In this document: positions 53,237 through 61,402 of the stretch, in pieces
Layout of the letters: every line of letters starts with the position of its first letter
Numbering within the stretch: the first letter of the stretch is position 1
From: Pseudodesulfovibrio cashew
Lineage (GTDB): Bacteria > Desulfobacterota > Desulfovibrionia > Desulfovibrionales > Desulfovibrionaceae
DNA length: 64,000 nucleotides
Direction of reading: 5' to 3'
Assembly (NCBI RefSeq): GCF_009762795.1
Contig: NZ_CP046400.1
Coordinates: 3,741,501 to 3,805,500 of the forward strand
Notes under the pieces: model-generated
What the model saw: only the letters and a program-made list of their open reading frames with translations
Told to the model about the DNA's origin: nothing
The model's database searches: none
Made by a program: the position numbers and the translations under genes

Positions 53237-54859
53237 CTAGAGAAACACGTAGACTGCCGCCAGTCCGGTAAGGGACATGGTTATGGTATATGGCAGTGCC
53301 AGCAGGACCATTCTGCCGTAAGAGAGACGAATGACTGGTGCTAGAGCACTCGTCAGCAGGAAGAGGAACGCTGCCTGGCCGTTAGGGGTGGCCACCGACG
53401 GGATGTTGGTCCCGGTGTTGATGGCCACGGCCAGTTTGTCGAAGTGCTCCATCGTCTCCTTGACGTATGTTGCCGCGTCCTGAGGAAGGGTGGCCAGGAC
53501 GTCCGCCCGCGCAATGTGCGGGTCCGTCAGCTTGGCCATCAGCTCCTGGCCGCTCATCCCGATGCCTTGCACGGCGTCCAACACGTGGATGAAATGCAGC
53601 TTGGTCTCGGAAATGTAGACCGTTGCAACAAACACGTTGTCGGAGATGGAAGAGAGCAGGCCGTTGGCCACGTAGTAGGCCGCGAGCTGATCCTGGCCCT
53701 TCAGTTCCAGGACGTAACCGATAATGGGAGCGAAGAGCTCCTGCGAATGGATGACCGCGACGATCGAGAAGAACACGACCAGCAGCGCGGTAAACGGCAG
53801 GGCCTCTTCAAAGGCGTGGCCGAGGCGGCTTTCCTCGACAATGCCGGTGAACGAAGTCAAAAGAATGATGACCGAAAGGCCGATCAGACCCACGGCGGCG
53901 AGGTGGAAGGCCAGCGCCAGGATGAGCCACACGCCTGCTGCGGCCTGCAGGATCAGCTTGAGTTTGCCGGCCTGTCCCTGCTTCTCCTCCATCTCGATGG
54001 CGGTCTCGAGCAGGAACGACCGGATGTTGCCGGGCATCTCGAAGCCGTAGCCGAAGAGCTTGTACTTCTCCACGGCCTGGCAGGTCAGCATGCCCACGAT
54101 AAAGACCGGAATAGTCACGGGCGCGGCATGCAGGAAGAAGGGAATGAAATGCCAGCCCATCTCGCCGCCTACCAGCAGGTTCTGGGGCTCGCCGACCAGG
54201 GTGCAGACGCCGCCCAGGGCCGTGCCCACCGCGCCATGCATCATCAGGTTGCGAAGGAAGCCGCGGAACTGCAGCAGCTCCGCCCTGTTCTGCTCCTTGA
54301 CGCTCTGGTCGCAACACAGGTCGTGGCAATCCGAGTTGTCCTTGCCGGAAACGTACCGGTGATAGACGTTGTAGAAGCCGTAAGCCACGGCCATGATCAC
54401 CGCCGTAACGGTCAGGGCGTCGAGAAAGGCGGAGAGAAAGGCACCCGCGAAGCAGAACATCAGGGAGATGGTCTTCTTGGACTTAACGCGGACCAGGATG
54501 CGGGTGAAGGTGAACTGAAGGAAATCCTTCATGAAGTAGATGCCCGCAACCATGAAGATCAGCAGCAGGATGACCTCGAAGTTCTTCAGCGCCTCATGAT
54601 AGACGGTCTCGGGCTCGGTCATGCCCATGATAATGGCCTCGATGGCCAGCAGGCCGCCCGAGGGCAGCGGGTAGCATTTCAGGGCCATGGCCAGAGTGAA
54701 GATGAATTCTGCAATAAGCGCCCAGCCGGCGATAAAGGTGCCGGCGGTCAGCATCAGAATCGGATTGAGGACAAGAAAGGAGATGATCACGAGCTTGTAC
54801 CAGCTCGGAGCATTCCCTAGAAACGTCTGAACAAAGGTTTTCGTCATTGGTGTTTTCAT
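53237..54859 (-). CDS. nhaB: Na+/H+ antiporter NhaB
   Basis: About 540 residues with roughly twelve hydrophobic segments, matching the NhaB family of electrogenic sodium-proton antiporters. Recognisable regions include [20 protein letters not shown] at the start, [20 protein letters not shown] and [14 protein letters not shown], the last a family signature. A cysteine-rich loop ([10 protein letters not shown]) near 180 is a local variation. The ATG at 54859 has AAGGAG at six bases; an in-frame ATG at 54883 is less likely. It follows the SLC13 gene in the same direction after a hairpin, suggesting a linked sodium-handling group. Confidence 0.95.
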   Translation of the reverse strand: MKTPMTKTFVQTFLGNAPSWYKLVIISFLVLNPILMLTAGTFIAGWALIAEFIFTLAMALKCYPLPSGGLLAIEAIIMGMTEPETVYHEALKNFEVILLLIFMVAGIYFMKDFLQFTFTRILVRVKSKKTISLMFCFAGAFLSAFLDALTVTAVIMAVAYGFYNVYHRYVSGKDNSDCHDLCCDQSVKEQNRAELLQFRGFLRNLMMHGAVGTALGGVCTLVGEPQNLLVGGEMGWHFIPFFLHAAPVTIPVFIVGMLTCQAVEKYKLFGYGFEMPGNIRSFLLETAIEMEEKQGQAGKLKLILQAAAGVWLILALAFHLAAVGLIGLSVIILLTSFTGIVEESRLGHAFEEALPFTALLVVFFSIVAVIHSQELFAPIIGYVLELKGQDQLAAYYVANGLLSSISDNVFVATVYISETKLHFIHVLDAVQGIGMSGQELMAKLTDPHIARADVLATLPQDAATYVKETMEHFDKLAVAINTGTNIPSVATPNGQAAFLFLLTSALAPVIRLSYGRMVLLALPYTITMSLTGLAAVYVFL

Positions 54860-54983
54860 TCCAATCTCCTTAAAAAGGCCCAAAACGCCTCATTGCGGCC
54901 GAAACAGAGTGTTCGTGCCGAGGCGTCGAGTCTATGGAATATGTAAAATCAGTTTAGGTTCGGGTTGTTTCGACTTGTCCCGA

Positions 54984-55018
54984 AAACGGGCGCCGGAATA
55001 GTTTCCCGGCGCCCGTTG
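54984..55018 (-). terminator. Terminator or attenuator between the SLC13 and nhaB genes
   Basis: An 11-base-pair stem (ACGGGCGCCGG / CCGGCGCCCGT) directly after the SLC13 stop, followed on the minus strand by TTTTC. The short T run suggests partial read-through into nhaB. Confidence 0.65.
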
Positions 55019-55023
55019 GTATC

Positions 55024-56823
55024 CTAGTAGAAAACCATCAAAGCTGCAATCATCACAACCATGTAAATCACGGTCATGCCTGCGCCGCTTCTGACGTAGT
55101 CAATGGTGCGATATCCTCCCGGCCGCATGATCAGGGCGTTGACCTGGTGCGTGGGCAGGACAAAGGTGTTGGAGGCCGCGACGGCCACGGTCAGGGCGGC
55201 TACGCGGGGGTCAACCCCGGCGTTGAGCGCCATGTTCATGGACAGCGGTACCAGCAGAACGGTCGCGCCGACGTTTGACGCCACCAGTGTGAAGAAGGAG
55301 GTTAGAATGCCGATGACAGTGAGCAGGATCACGGGCGTGGGCGTGCCCAGCGCGGCCATGATCGTGTCCGCGATGTATTTCGCGGCTCCTGTGTTCTCGA
55401 AGGCCATGCCCAGAGGGATAAGCCCGCCGAGCAGGAACACGGTCATCCAGTCAACGGACTGGTAGGCCTCGTCGATGGTCAGGACCTTGGTCAGGACCAT
55501 GCCCAGAGCGCCGGTAAGCAGCGCGATGGAAAGCTGGACGTGGAAACCGAGGATCATGGTCAGGGAGATTGCCAGCCACATCAGGGCGACCTTCGCCTTT
55601 TCCGTGCGCAGCAGCTCACCCTTGACCGCTTCGGTGAAGACCAGGTCGGGCAAGCCCTTGATCATGTGGAAGACTTCCCAACGACCGTGCAGGAGCAGGG
55701 CGTCACCGGACTCGATGACGATGTCGCTCAGACCGCTGACAAAGATCTTGTCCCCGCGGAAAATAGCCAGCGGCGAGACCTGGAAGCGTTGTCTGATACG
55801 AAGATCGGCCATGGTCTTGCCCATGAACTCGGACCGGGGGGTGACAATACCCTCCATGATGCCCGCGTTGTTGGGCGAGAGTTCCTCGGCAAAGGTGGCC
55901 AGCTCCGCCTGGAGCGCCCATCCCATGTCGTCGGCCATGTGCTCGACGAACTCCCGGGGACCCACAACCACCAGATGGTCGCCGGGTTTGACAACCTCAT
56001 CGGGTGAAGGGGCAAAGACGTGGCTGGTCCCGCCGTCGCGAGCGATGGCGACCAACGTACAGAAATAGATCGGACGAATGTCCAAGGATTTCAGTGTAGC
56101 GTCGTGCTTCCAATCCTCGGGCACATGCAACTCGTACAACGAACCGATGTTGTTGTAGGTATCAGTGAGCACCGAAGACATGGGCCCGGCGCTCTCCTCT
56201 TCGGACCGGTTCGGCAGGATGAACCGGCCGAAGATTATGAAGTAGATGAGAGCGGCTGCGATCAGAACCAGACCGATGGGGGTGACGCTGAACATCCCGA
56301 AGGACTCGTACTTGGTCCCGCCGACGACCATCAGGTCGTTGAGCAGAATCAAGGGACTGGAGCCGACGAGAGTCAGACAGCCGCCGATGATGGCGCAAAA
56401 GCCCATGGGCATGAGCAAGCGCCCCACCGGCACGCCGGTCTGGTTGCCGATGCGCTTGGCCGCGGGCAGGAAGAGCGCGGCCGCGCCGATGTTCTGCATA
56501 AAGCCGGATATGATGGCAACTGTTCCGGCTATGAGTGCCATGATCCTTGATTCGCTCTTCCCTGCGAAACGTAGGATCACTCGGGCCATTGAATTCATGA
56601 CGCCGGTTTTATCCAACCCGGCACCGATAATGATGACGGCAATAATTGAAACGACGGCGTTACTGCTCAGGCCGCTGATGGCCTGTTGCGGGGTAACCAG
56701 CCCCAGCAGGGGCAGGAGTACCATCATAATGATGCCAACCACGTCAACGCGAACCCACTCGAAGATGAAGAGGAGCACAGCGAAAGCGAGTACGGCCATA
56801 ACCGTAATAATCTCAGGGGTCAT
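55024..56823 (-). CDS. SLC13-family permease with two RCK_C (TrkA-C) domains
   Basis: 599 residues. Two blocks of membrane segments (about 1-190 and 400-599) flank a cytoplasmic part with two tandem RCK_C domains (each ending in a GDxLxxxG-like motif: KPGDHLVVVGP and ESGDALLLHGR). The SLC13/DASS signature is in VASNVGATVLLVPLSMNMAL and AVAASNTFVLPTHQVNALIM near the C-terminus. Members carry sulfate or carboxylates with sodium; the RCK_C domains may bind a regulatory nucleotide. Sulfate uptake is attractive in a sulfate reducer but not shown. It starts 41 bases after the stress-protein-like gene. Confidence 0.9.
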   Translation of the reverse strand: MTPEIITVMAVLAFAVLLFIFEWVRVDVVGIIMMVLLPLLGLVTPQQAISGLSSNAVVSIIAVIIIGAGLDKTGVMNSMARVILRFAGKSESRIMALIAGTVAIISGFMQNIGAAALFLPAAKRIGNQTGVPVGRLLMPMGFCAIIGGCLTLVGSSPLILLNDLMVVGGTKYESFGMFSVTPIGLVLIAAALIYFIIFGRFILPNRSEEESAGPMSSVLTDTYNNIGSLYELHVPEDWKHDATLKSLDIRPIYFCTLVAIARDGGTSHVFAPSPDEVVKPGDHLVVVGPREFVEHMADDMGWALQAELATFAEELSPNNAGIMEGIVTPRSEFMGKTMADLRIRQRFQVSPLAIFRGDKIFVSGLSDIVIESGDALLLHGRWEVFHMIKGLPDLVFTEAVKGELLRTEKAKVALMWLAISLTMILGFHVQLSIALLTGALGMVLTKVLTIDEAYQSVDWMTVFLLGGLIPLGMAFENTGAAKYIADTIMAALGTPTPVILLTVIGILTSFFTLVASNVGATVLLVPLSMNMALNAGVDPRVAALTVAVAASNTFVLPTHQVNALIMRPGGYRTIDYVRSGAGMTVIYMVVMIAALMVFY

Positions 56824-56864
56824 ATGAAATCCTTAAAGTGTGAGTAAACGTTGCGGGCTTTTCG

Positions 56865-57458
56865 CTATTTGGCCCGCAACGTCGCCCGGGTGTAGACTGG
56901 AATGCTGCTCCTCTGAGAGGCGACGGCAGTGTCGTCCATGACATAGCGGAACGGATCCTTCTCGTGCATCTTGGCCACGACGCTATCCTCGTCTCCCTGG
57001 CGAACTTCGTGACAGAAGGCCAGGCCTGCGTCTTCGGCTTTGCAGGAGAAGTATTCTATATTCTTTCGAGCCTGATCGGAGAAGGCCTTGAAGTCTTCGC
57101 CGGTTTCATCAAGATTGAGAGCTACGAGCGAACTGCGGGTCTTGCTGGCCATGCTGATGGCATAGTCGGCTATTCCGCGAGAAAAGGATTCGCCCTTGCT
57201 GACGATCAGTATCTTGCACTGCGGCCGGTCACAGCGAACCGCTTCGGTTGCCATGGGGGTGTTGCAGACGGCGGCTTCCTTGCGGCTTCCGGTGAGTCGT
57301 TTGAAAAAGGTCTTCATCGAATATCCTCCCGATTGTTCCGTAAGATGATGTTCGTGATAGACTGCCCAGGCGCCTACATTGCAGGTGTTGCAATTCTTTG
57401 CGGCCATGGAGTCATAATGCTTGTCCACCACTTTTTTCACTCCGCTGAAGAGGGCCAT
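56865..57458 (-). CDS. Universal-stress-protein-like protein with a Cys-motif N-terminal extension
   Basis: 197 residues in one open frame with two well-spaced ribosome sites. From the ATG at 57458 (behind AAGGAG) a 47-residue extension contains NCNTCNVGAWAVYHEHHL. From an internal ATG at 57317 (behind GGGAGGA) a 150-residue chain has a USP-like fold: CKILIVSKGESFSRGIADYA, then SSLVALNLDE. The ATP-binding glycine loop of classic USPs is not evident at the C-terminus. Either the protein is made in two forms, or a separate short gene has become fused. It is the first gene of the SLC13-nhaB group, so a regulatory role in ion transport is possible. Confidence 0.65.
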   Translation of the reverse strand: MALFSGVKKVVDKHYDSMAAKNCNTCNVGAWAVYHEHHLTEQSGGYSMKTFFKRLTGSRKEAAVCNTPMATEAVRCDRPQCKILIVSKGESFSRGIADYAISMASKTRSSLVALNLDETGEDFKAFSDQARKNIEYFSCKAEDAGLAFCHEVRQGDEDSVVAKMHEKDPFRYVMDDTAVASQRSSIPVYTRATLRAK

Positions 57459-58017
57459 GTTTCACTCCTTACTAGTTAAACGTTGGAGGGTGCGTTTCCA
57501 CCTCTTGCGTACTCTTACTTGATCAAAACACATGCCAAAAACGAGTATCTAATTAATACACTGTAATAATTGATTAAATATATTATTTCATCTTCGTCGA
57601 TCCGAGGAAACGATGCGATATGCAACGCCGAGTGACCGAGAAATCACCAAATAGTGGCTAATTACCGTAAGACCCCCATTTTTAGCACGATGCAAAACGC
57701 AACGCTAAGAAGGCTCAAAGACAATTTACCTATTATAATATGAAACAGGACCTCCTGGCTCAGGGCATGTGAATTTTTTCGCTTGCTTGAAATTTTTATT
57801 TATTCTTTTTTTACAGCATGTTATCTAATCTAAAATATATTCCAATCTGAAACATGACAGGGAGATACCCCCTGTTGCAAAAACTCTTTCCCCTGCCGCT
57901 GCAATCTGCAACCTTAACAAGCGGAAAACAGCATGATATAAAGGGAAATACGGCACAATAAGCGCTCCGACCAACTGGGCGGTGCAAAGAAAACTGTGCC
58001 GGGGGAGGCTTTCGCGT
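57459..58017. other. AT-rich divergent intergenic region
   Basis: About 560 bases between the stress-protein-like gene and the Lon-REC gene. It is AT-rich, with a TATAAT at 57734-57739 lacking a good -35, and a TTGATCAA palindrome near 57520. A sequence read on the minus strand near it (TTGGCATGTGTTTTGATC) resembles sigma-54 but lacks the -12 GC. No gene or known RNA was found. Confidence 0.4.
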
Positions 58018-60093
58018 ATGGGATGGTTCGGTAAGAAAAAGCCGCCGGCACCTGAGGCCGAGCCGGAAAGGGAAATCCCCCGCCAGGAAGACTCCAAGGC
58101 GGTCTCCTCGACCGCGCACGACTCACTTCGGCAACGAGTGGAGTCCGCCGGCCTGCCCCCGGACGTCCTCGATACGGCCCTGTCGGAATGCGACCGGGCC
58201 ATAGCCCTCGACCCCTCGTCGCCCGAATACTCCATCGGGCAGAACTATCTCGAATTTCTTCTGGCCCTCCCCTGGGACAAGACCACAAAGGACGACCTGG
58301 ACATCGCCAGGGCCGAAGAGGTGCTTAACGCCCGGCACTACGGCCTGCGCAGGGTCAAGGAGCGCATCCTGGAATTCCTCGCGGTCAAGAACCTCCGGGG
58401 AAAGCCCACCGCGCGCATCCTGCTGGTGGACGACGAACAGATCGCCAGGGAAAACCTGTCCATAGTCTTCGAGGCCGACGGCTTTGAAGTGACCGCCGTG
58501 GGCAACGGCCTGGAAGCCGTGAAGGCCATGGAAAAGGAACCTGCCGATATCGTGGTCTCCGACCTGAAGATGGAAGGCATGGACGGCATGGAGCTGTTGC
58601 AGGTTCTCCGCCAGCGCTGGCCGGATACCAAGGTGATCATGCTCACAGGCTACGCCACGGTAAAGACCGCAGTGGCCGCCATGCGCCAGGGAGCGGACCA
58701 GTACCTGGGCAAGCCCGTCAACCTGACCAAGCTGCGCAAGTACGTCAACGAACTCTTCGAACAGAGCCTGCGCGCCCAGCACCTGCGGGGCCCGGTGCTC
58801 TGCTTTTCAGGCCCGCCCGGCATGGGCAAGACCTCTATCGGCAAGGCCATCGCAGAGGCCATGGGAAGAAAATTCTTCCGCCTCTCGCTGGCCGGCCTGC
58901 GGGACGAAGCCGAGTTGCGCGGCCACAGGCGGACCTACGTGGGGGCCATGCCGGGACGCATTCTCCAGGGTGTCAAGAAGGCGGGATCCAAGAACCCGGT
59001 CATCCTGCTGGATGAGGTGGACAAGGCCGTGCAGAACTTCCAGGGCGACGCTACCGCCGTACTGTTGGAGATGCTCGATCCCGAGCAGAACACCGCTTTT
59101 GTGGACCACTACATGGGGCTTCCGTTCGACCTCTCGGCCACCCTGTTCATCTGCACGGTGAACTCGGTGGAACGGCTCCCTGCCCCACTCAGGGACCGGC
59201 TTGAGGTGATCGAGTTCCCGAGCTACACCCGGCAGGAAAAATTCAAGATCGCCATGGACTTCCTTGTCCCGGACCAGCTTAGGCTGCACGGTCTGGACGA
59301 ACGACTGGTCACGGTCTCGCCCGAAGCGGTCCGGCAGATAGTCACCGACTACACGCGTGAAGCCGGGCTCCGCGGACTGCGCATGCAACTGGCGGCCCTC
59401 TGCCGCAAGCTGGCCAAGCATATCCTCGCCAACGGCAAGGACCGCGCCGTGGAAGTGGACACGGATACCGTAGTTGAACTGCTTGGTCCCCCGCCCTTTG
59501 CTGCCACCGCGGCCCAGCTCCGCCCCAAGGTGGGCCTGGCCACCAGCCTGGTCTGGACGGAGATAGGAGGCGAGATCATTTTCGTGGAAGCGGCACGCAT
59601 GAAGGGCAACAAGCAGCTCATGCTGACCGGCTCCCTGGGCGAAGTCCTGCGCGAGTCAGCGCAGACGTCGCTCAGCTACATCCGCAGCCACGCAAGTGAA
59701 TACGGCATCGATCCCGATTTTTACGAGGTTTCGGACATCCACGTCCACATTCCTGCGGGCGCGGTGTCCAAAGAGGGGCCTTCAGCGGGCGTGGCCATCA
59801 CCATCGCCCTGCTCTCTCTACTCACCGGACGGCCGGTGCGTCAGGACGTGGCCTCCACCGGGGAGTTGTCGCTGCTGGGCGAGGTCCTGCCCGTGGGCGG
59901 AGTCAGGGAAAAGCTCATGGCGGCCCAGTCCTCGGGCATAGCCACGGTGATCCTGCCGCAGGGATGCGCGACAAAGGTCGAGTCAATGGAAGCGGAGGTG
60001 GTGGGAAACCTGGACATCCGCTTCGTCTCGTCCATGGAGGAAGCGGCTGCCCTGGCCCTGTGCGATGCGCCTACTCCAGGTGATAACGCTTGA
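58018..60093 (+). CDS. Lon-type ATP-dependent protease with an inserted receiver domain
   Basis: 691 residues. The usual Lon N-terminal substrate domain is missing; the protein starts with a short charged leader and the Lon helical segment (LALPWDKTTKDDLD, NARHYGLRRVKERILEFLAV). Exactly where Lon continues into its ATPase, a response-regulator receiver domain is inserted (about 138-255; ILLVDDEQIAREN, phospho-acceptor D182 in VSDLKMEGMDG, K in YLGKPVNL). The AAA+ module resumes with Walker A GPPGMGKT at 265-272, and the peptidase has the dyad S589 (GPSAGVAI) and K632 (GGVREKL), spaced 43 residues as in E. coli Lon. All catalytic parts look intact. Start at 58018 behind GGGGAGG. It overlaps the convergent NtrC-type gene by 23 bases. 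Confidence 0.93.
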   Translation: MGWFGKKKPPAPEAEPEREIPRQEDSKAVSSTAHDSLRQRVESAGLPPDVLDTALSECDRAIALDPSSPEYSIGQNYLEFLLALPWDKTTKDDLDIARAEEVLNARHYGLRRVKERILEFLAVKNLRGKPTARILLVDDEQIARENLSIVFEADGFEVTAVGNGLEAVKAMEKEPADIVVSDLKMEGMDGMELLQVLRQRWPDTKVIMLTGYATVKTAVAAMRQGADQYLGKPVNLTKLRKYVNELFEQSLRAQHLRGPVLCFSGPPGMGKTSIGKAIAEAMGRKFFRLSLAGLRDEAELRGHRRTYVGAMPGRILQGVKKAGSKNPVILLDEVDKAVQNFQGDATAVLLEMLDPEQNTAFVDHYMGLPFDLSATLFICTVNSVERLPAPLRDRLEVIEFPSYTRQEKFKIAMDFLVPDQLRLHGLDERLVTVSPEAVRQIVTDYTREAGLRGLRMQLAALCRKLAKHILANGKDRAVEVDTDTVVELLGPPPFAATAAQLRPKVGLATSLVWTEIGGEIIFVEAARMKGNKQLMLTGSLGEVLRESAQTSLSYIRSHASEYGIDPDFYEVSDIHVHIPAGAVSKEGPSAGVAITIALLSLLTGRPVRQDVASTGELSLLGEVLPVGGVREKLMAAQSSGIATVILPQGCATKVESMEAEVVGNLDIRFVSSMEEAAALALCDAPTPGDNA

Positions 60094-61402
60094 TCTTTCT
60101 CCAGAGGGAGACCCTGTCGATACCGAGAATCCGCGCGGCCTGAGTCTTGTTGCCCCCGGCTGCGGCGATAACCTTGCGGATATGCGCCTTCTCCACCTCT
60201 TCCAGGGTGGGCAGCGGGGCCTCGGCCTTGGCCATGCCGATCTCCTCGGGGAGCAGGTCCGGGGTGAACGACTGCCCCTGCCCCAGTGCCAGCGCCCGCT
60301 GAACGATATTCTCCAGCTCGCGCACGTTGCCCGGGAACGGGTAGCGCATGAGAATGTCCAGGGTATCCTGGGCGATCGAAGTGATGCTCTGCCCGGGCTG
60401 GCGATGCTTCTCCAGGAAATGGCCGATGAGGATCGGGATGTCCTCGCGGTGCTCACGCAGGGGCGGAGCCTGGAGAGTGACCACGTTGAGCCGGTAGTAT
60501 AGGTCCTGGCGAAATTCGCCCTTTTCCACCAGCTCGCGCAGGTCGCAGTTGGTGGCCGCCACCACGCGGATATCCACCGGAATCTCTCTGGTACCGCCGA
60601 CCCGCAGGAACTTGCGCTCCTGCAGCACCCGCAGCAGCTTGACCTGCATGTTCAGCTCCAGCTCGCCGATCTCGTCAAAAAAGACAGTGCCGCCATCGGC
60701 AACTTCGAGGATGCCCTTTTGGCCCCTGTTGGCGCCTGTGAAGGCTTCCTTCTCGTGGCCGAACAACTCCTTGTCCATCAACTCCGGGGTAAAGGTTCCG
60801 CAGTTGATGGCCATGAACCGCTCGTCCGAGCGCTGGCTGAGTTCGTGGATACCCTGGGCTATGAGCTCCTTGCCGGTGCCGGTCTCGCCCTGGATAAGCA
60901 CGTTGCAGTTCATCTGGGCCAGTTGCCGGACCGTGTCCTTGAGCTTCACGAAGTCGTCGCTCTGCCCGACCATAGGAAAATCGCTCTTGCCCTGGGCGAT
61001 GAGTTTGCGCAGCCGCAGGACCTCCACGGACAGGGCGTGCTGCTCGATGGCGCGCTCCACCTGAAGGCGGAGTTCGTCGAGCTTGAGAGGCTTGGCGATG
61101 TAGGAGTGCGCACCCTTCTGCATGGCCTTGACCGCGTTGGCCACGGTGGCATGCCCGGTAACCACGATGACCATCAACGACGGATAACGGGCGCGGGCGC
61201 GTTCCAGCAGTTCAATGCCGTCCATGCCCGGGAGCATCAGGTCGGTGACGACCAGATCGTACTCCCGCTTGTCCAACTCCCTGAGCCCTTCCTCGGCGGA
61301 AATCATGGCCGTGACATTGTGTCCGGCGCCCGTCAGGACGTGAGTCAGATTCTCACGGGCGATCTGCTCGTCTTCGACTACCAGGATGCGCGCTGCGGTC
61401 AT
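60071..61402 (-). CDS. Sigma-54-dependent response regulator (NtrC type)
   Basis: 443 residues: receiver (D54 in TDLMLPGMDG, acidic pair E10-D11), AAA+ domain with Walker A GETGTGKE at 172-179, and C-terminal Fis HTH (GGNKTQAARILGIDRVSLWR). The sigma-54 contact loop reads EAFTGA, with Glu in place of the first Gly of GAFTGA. Its receiver begins ILVVEDEQIARENLT, very like the ILLVDDEQIARENLS of the receiver in the neighbouring Lon protein. The start overlaps the kinase stop by four bases, so the kinase at 61399 is its partner. Targets are unknown. Confidence 0.95.
   Translation of the reverse strand: MTAARILVVEDEQIARENLTHVLTGAGHNVTAMISAEEGLRELDKREYDLVVTDLMLPGMDGIELLERARARYPSLMVIVVTGHATVANAVKAMQKGAHSYIAKPLKLDELRLQVERAIEQHALSVEVLRLRKLIAQGKSDFPMVGQSDDFVKLKDTVRQLAQMNCNVLIQGETGTGKELIAQGIHELSQRSDERFMAINCGTFTPELMDKELFGHEKEAFTGANRGQKGILEVADGGTVFFDEIGELELNMQVKLLRVLQERKFLRVGGTREIPVDIRVVAATNCDLRELVEKGEFRQDLYYRLNVVTLQAPPLREHREDIPILIGHFLEKHRQPGQSITSIAQDTLDILMRYPFPGNVRELENIVQRALALGQGQSFTPDLLPEEIGMAKAEAPLPTLEEVEKAHIRKVIAAAGGNKTQAARILGIDRVSLWRKIKRYHLE

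Noticed and set aside
57515-57540. Sigma-54-like sequence upstream of the stress-protein-like gene (TTGGCATGTGTTTTGATC on the minus strand)
   Set aside because: The -12 element reads GA instead of the invariant GC, so it is unlikely to bind sigma-54.
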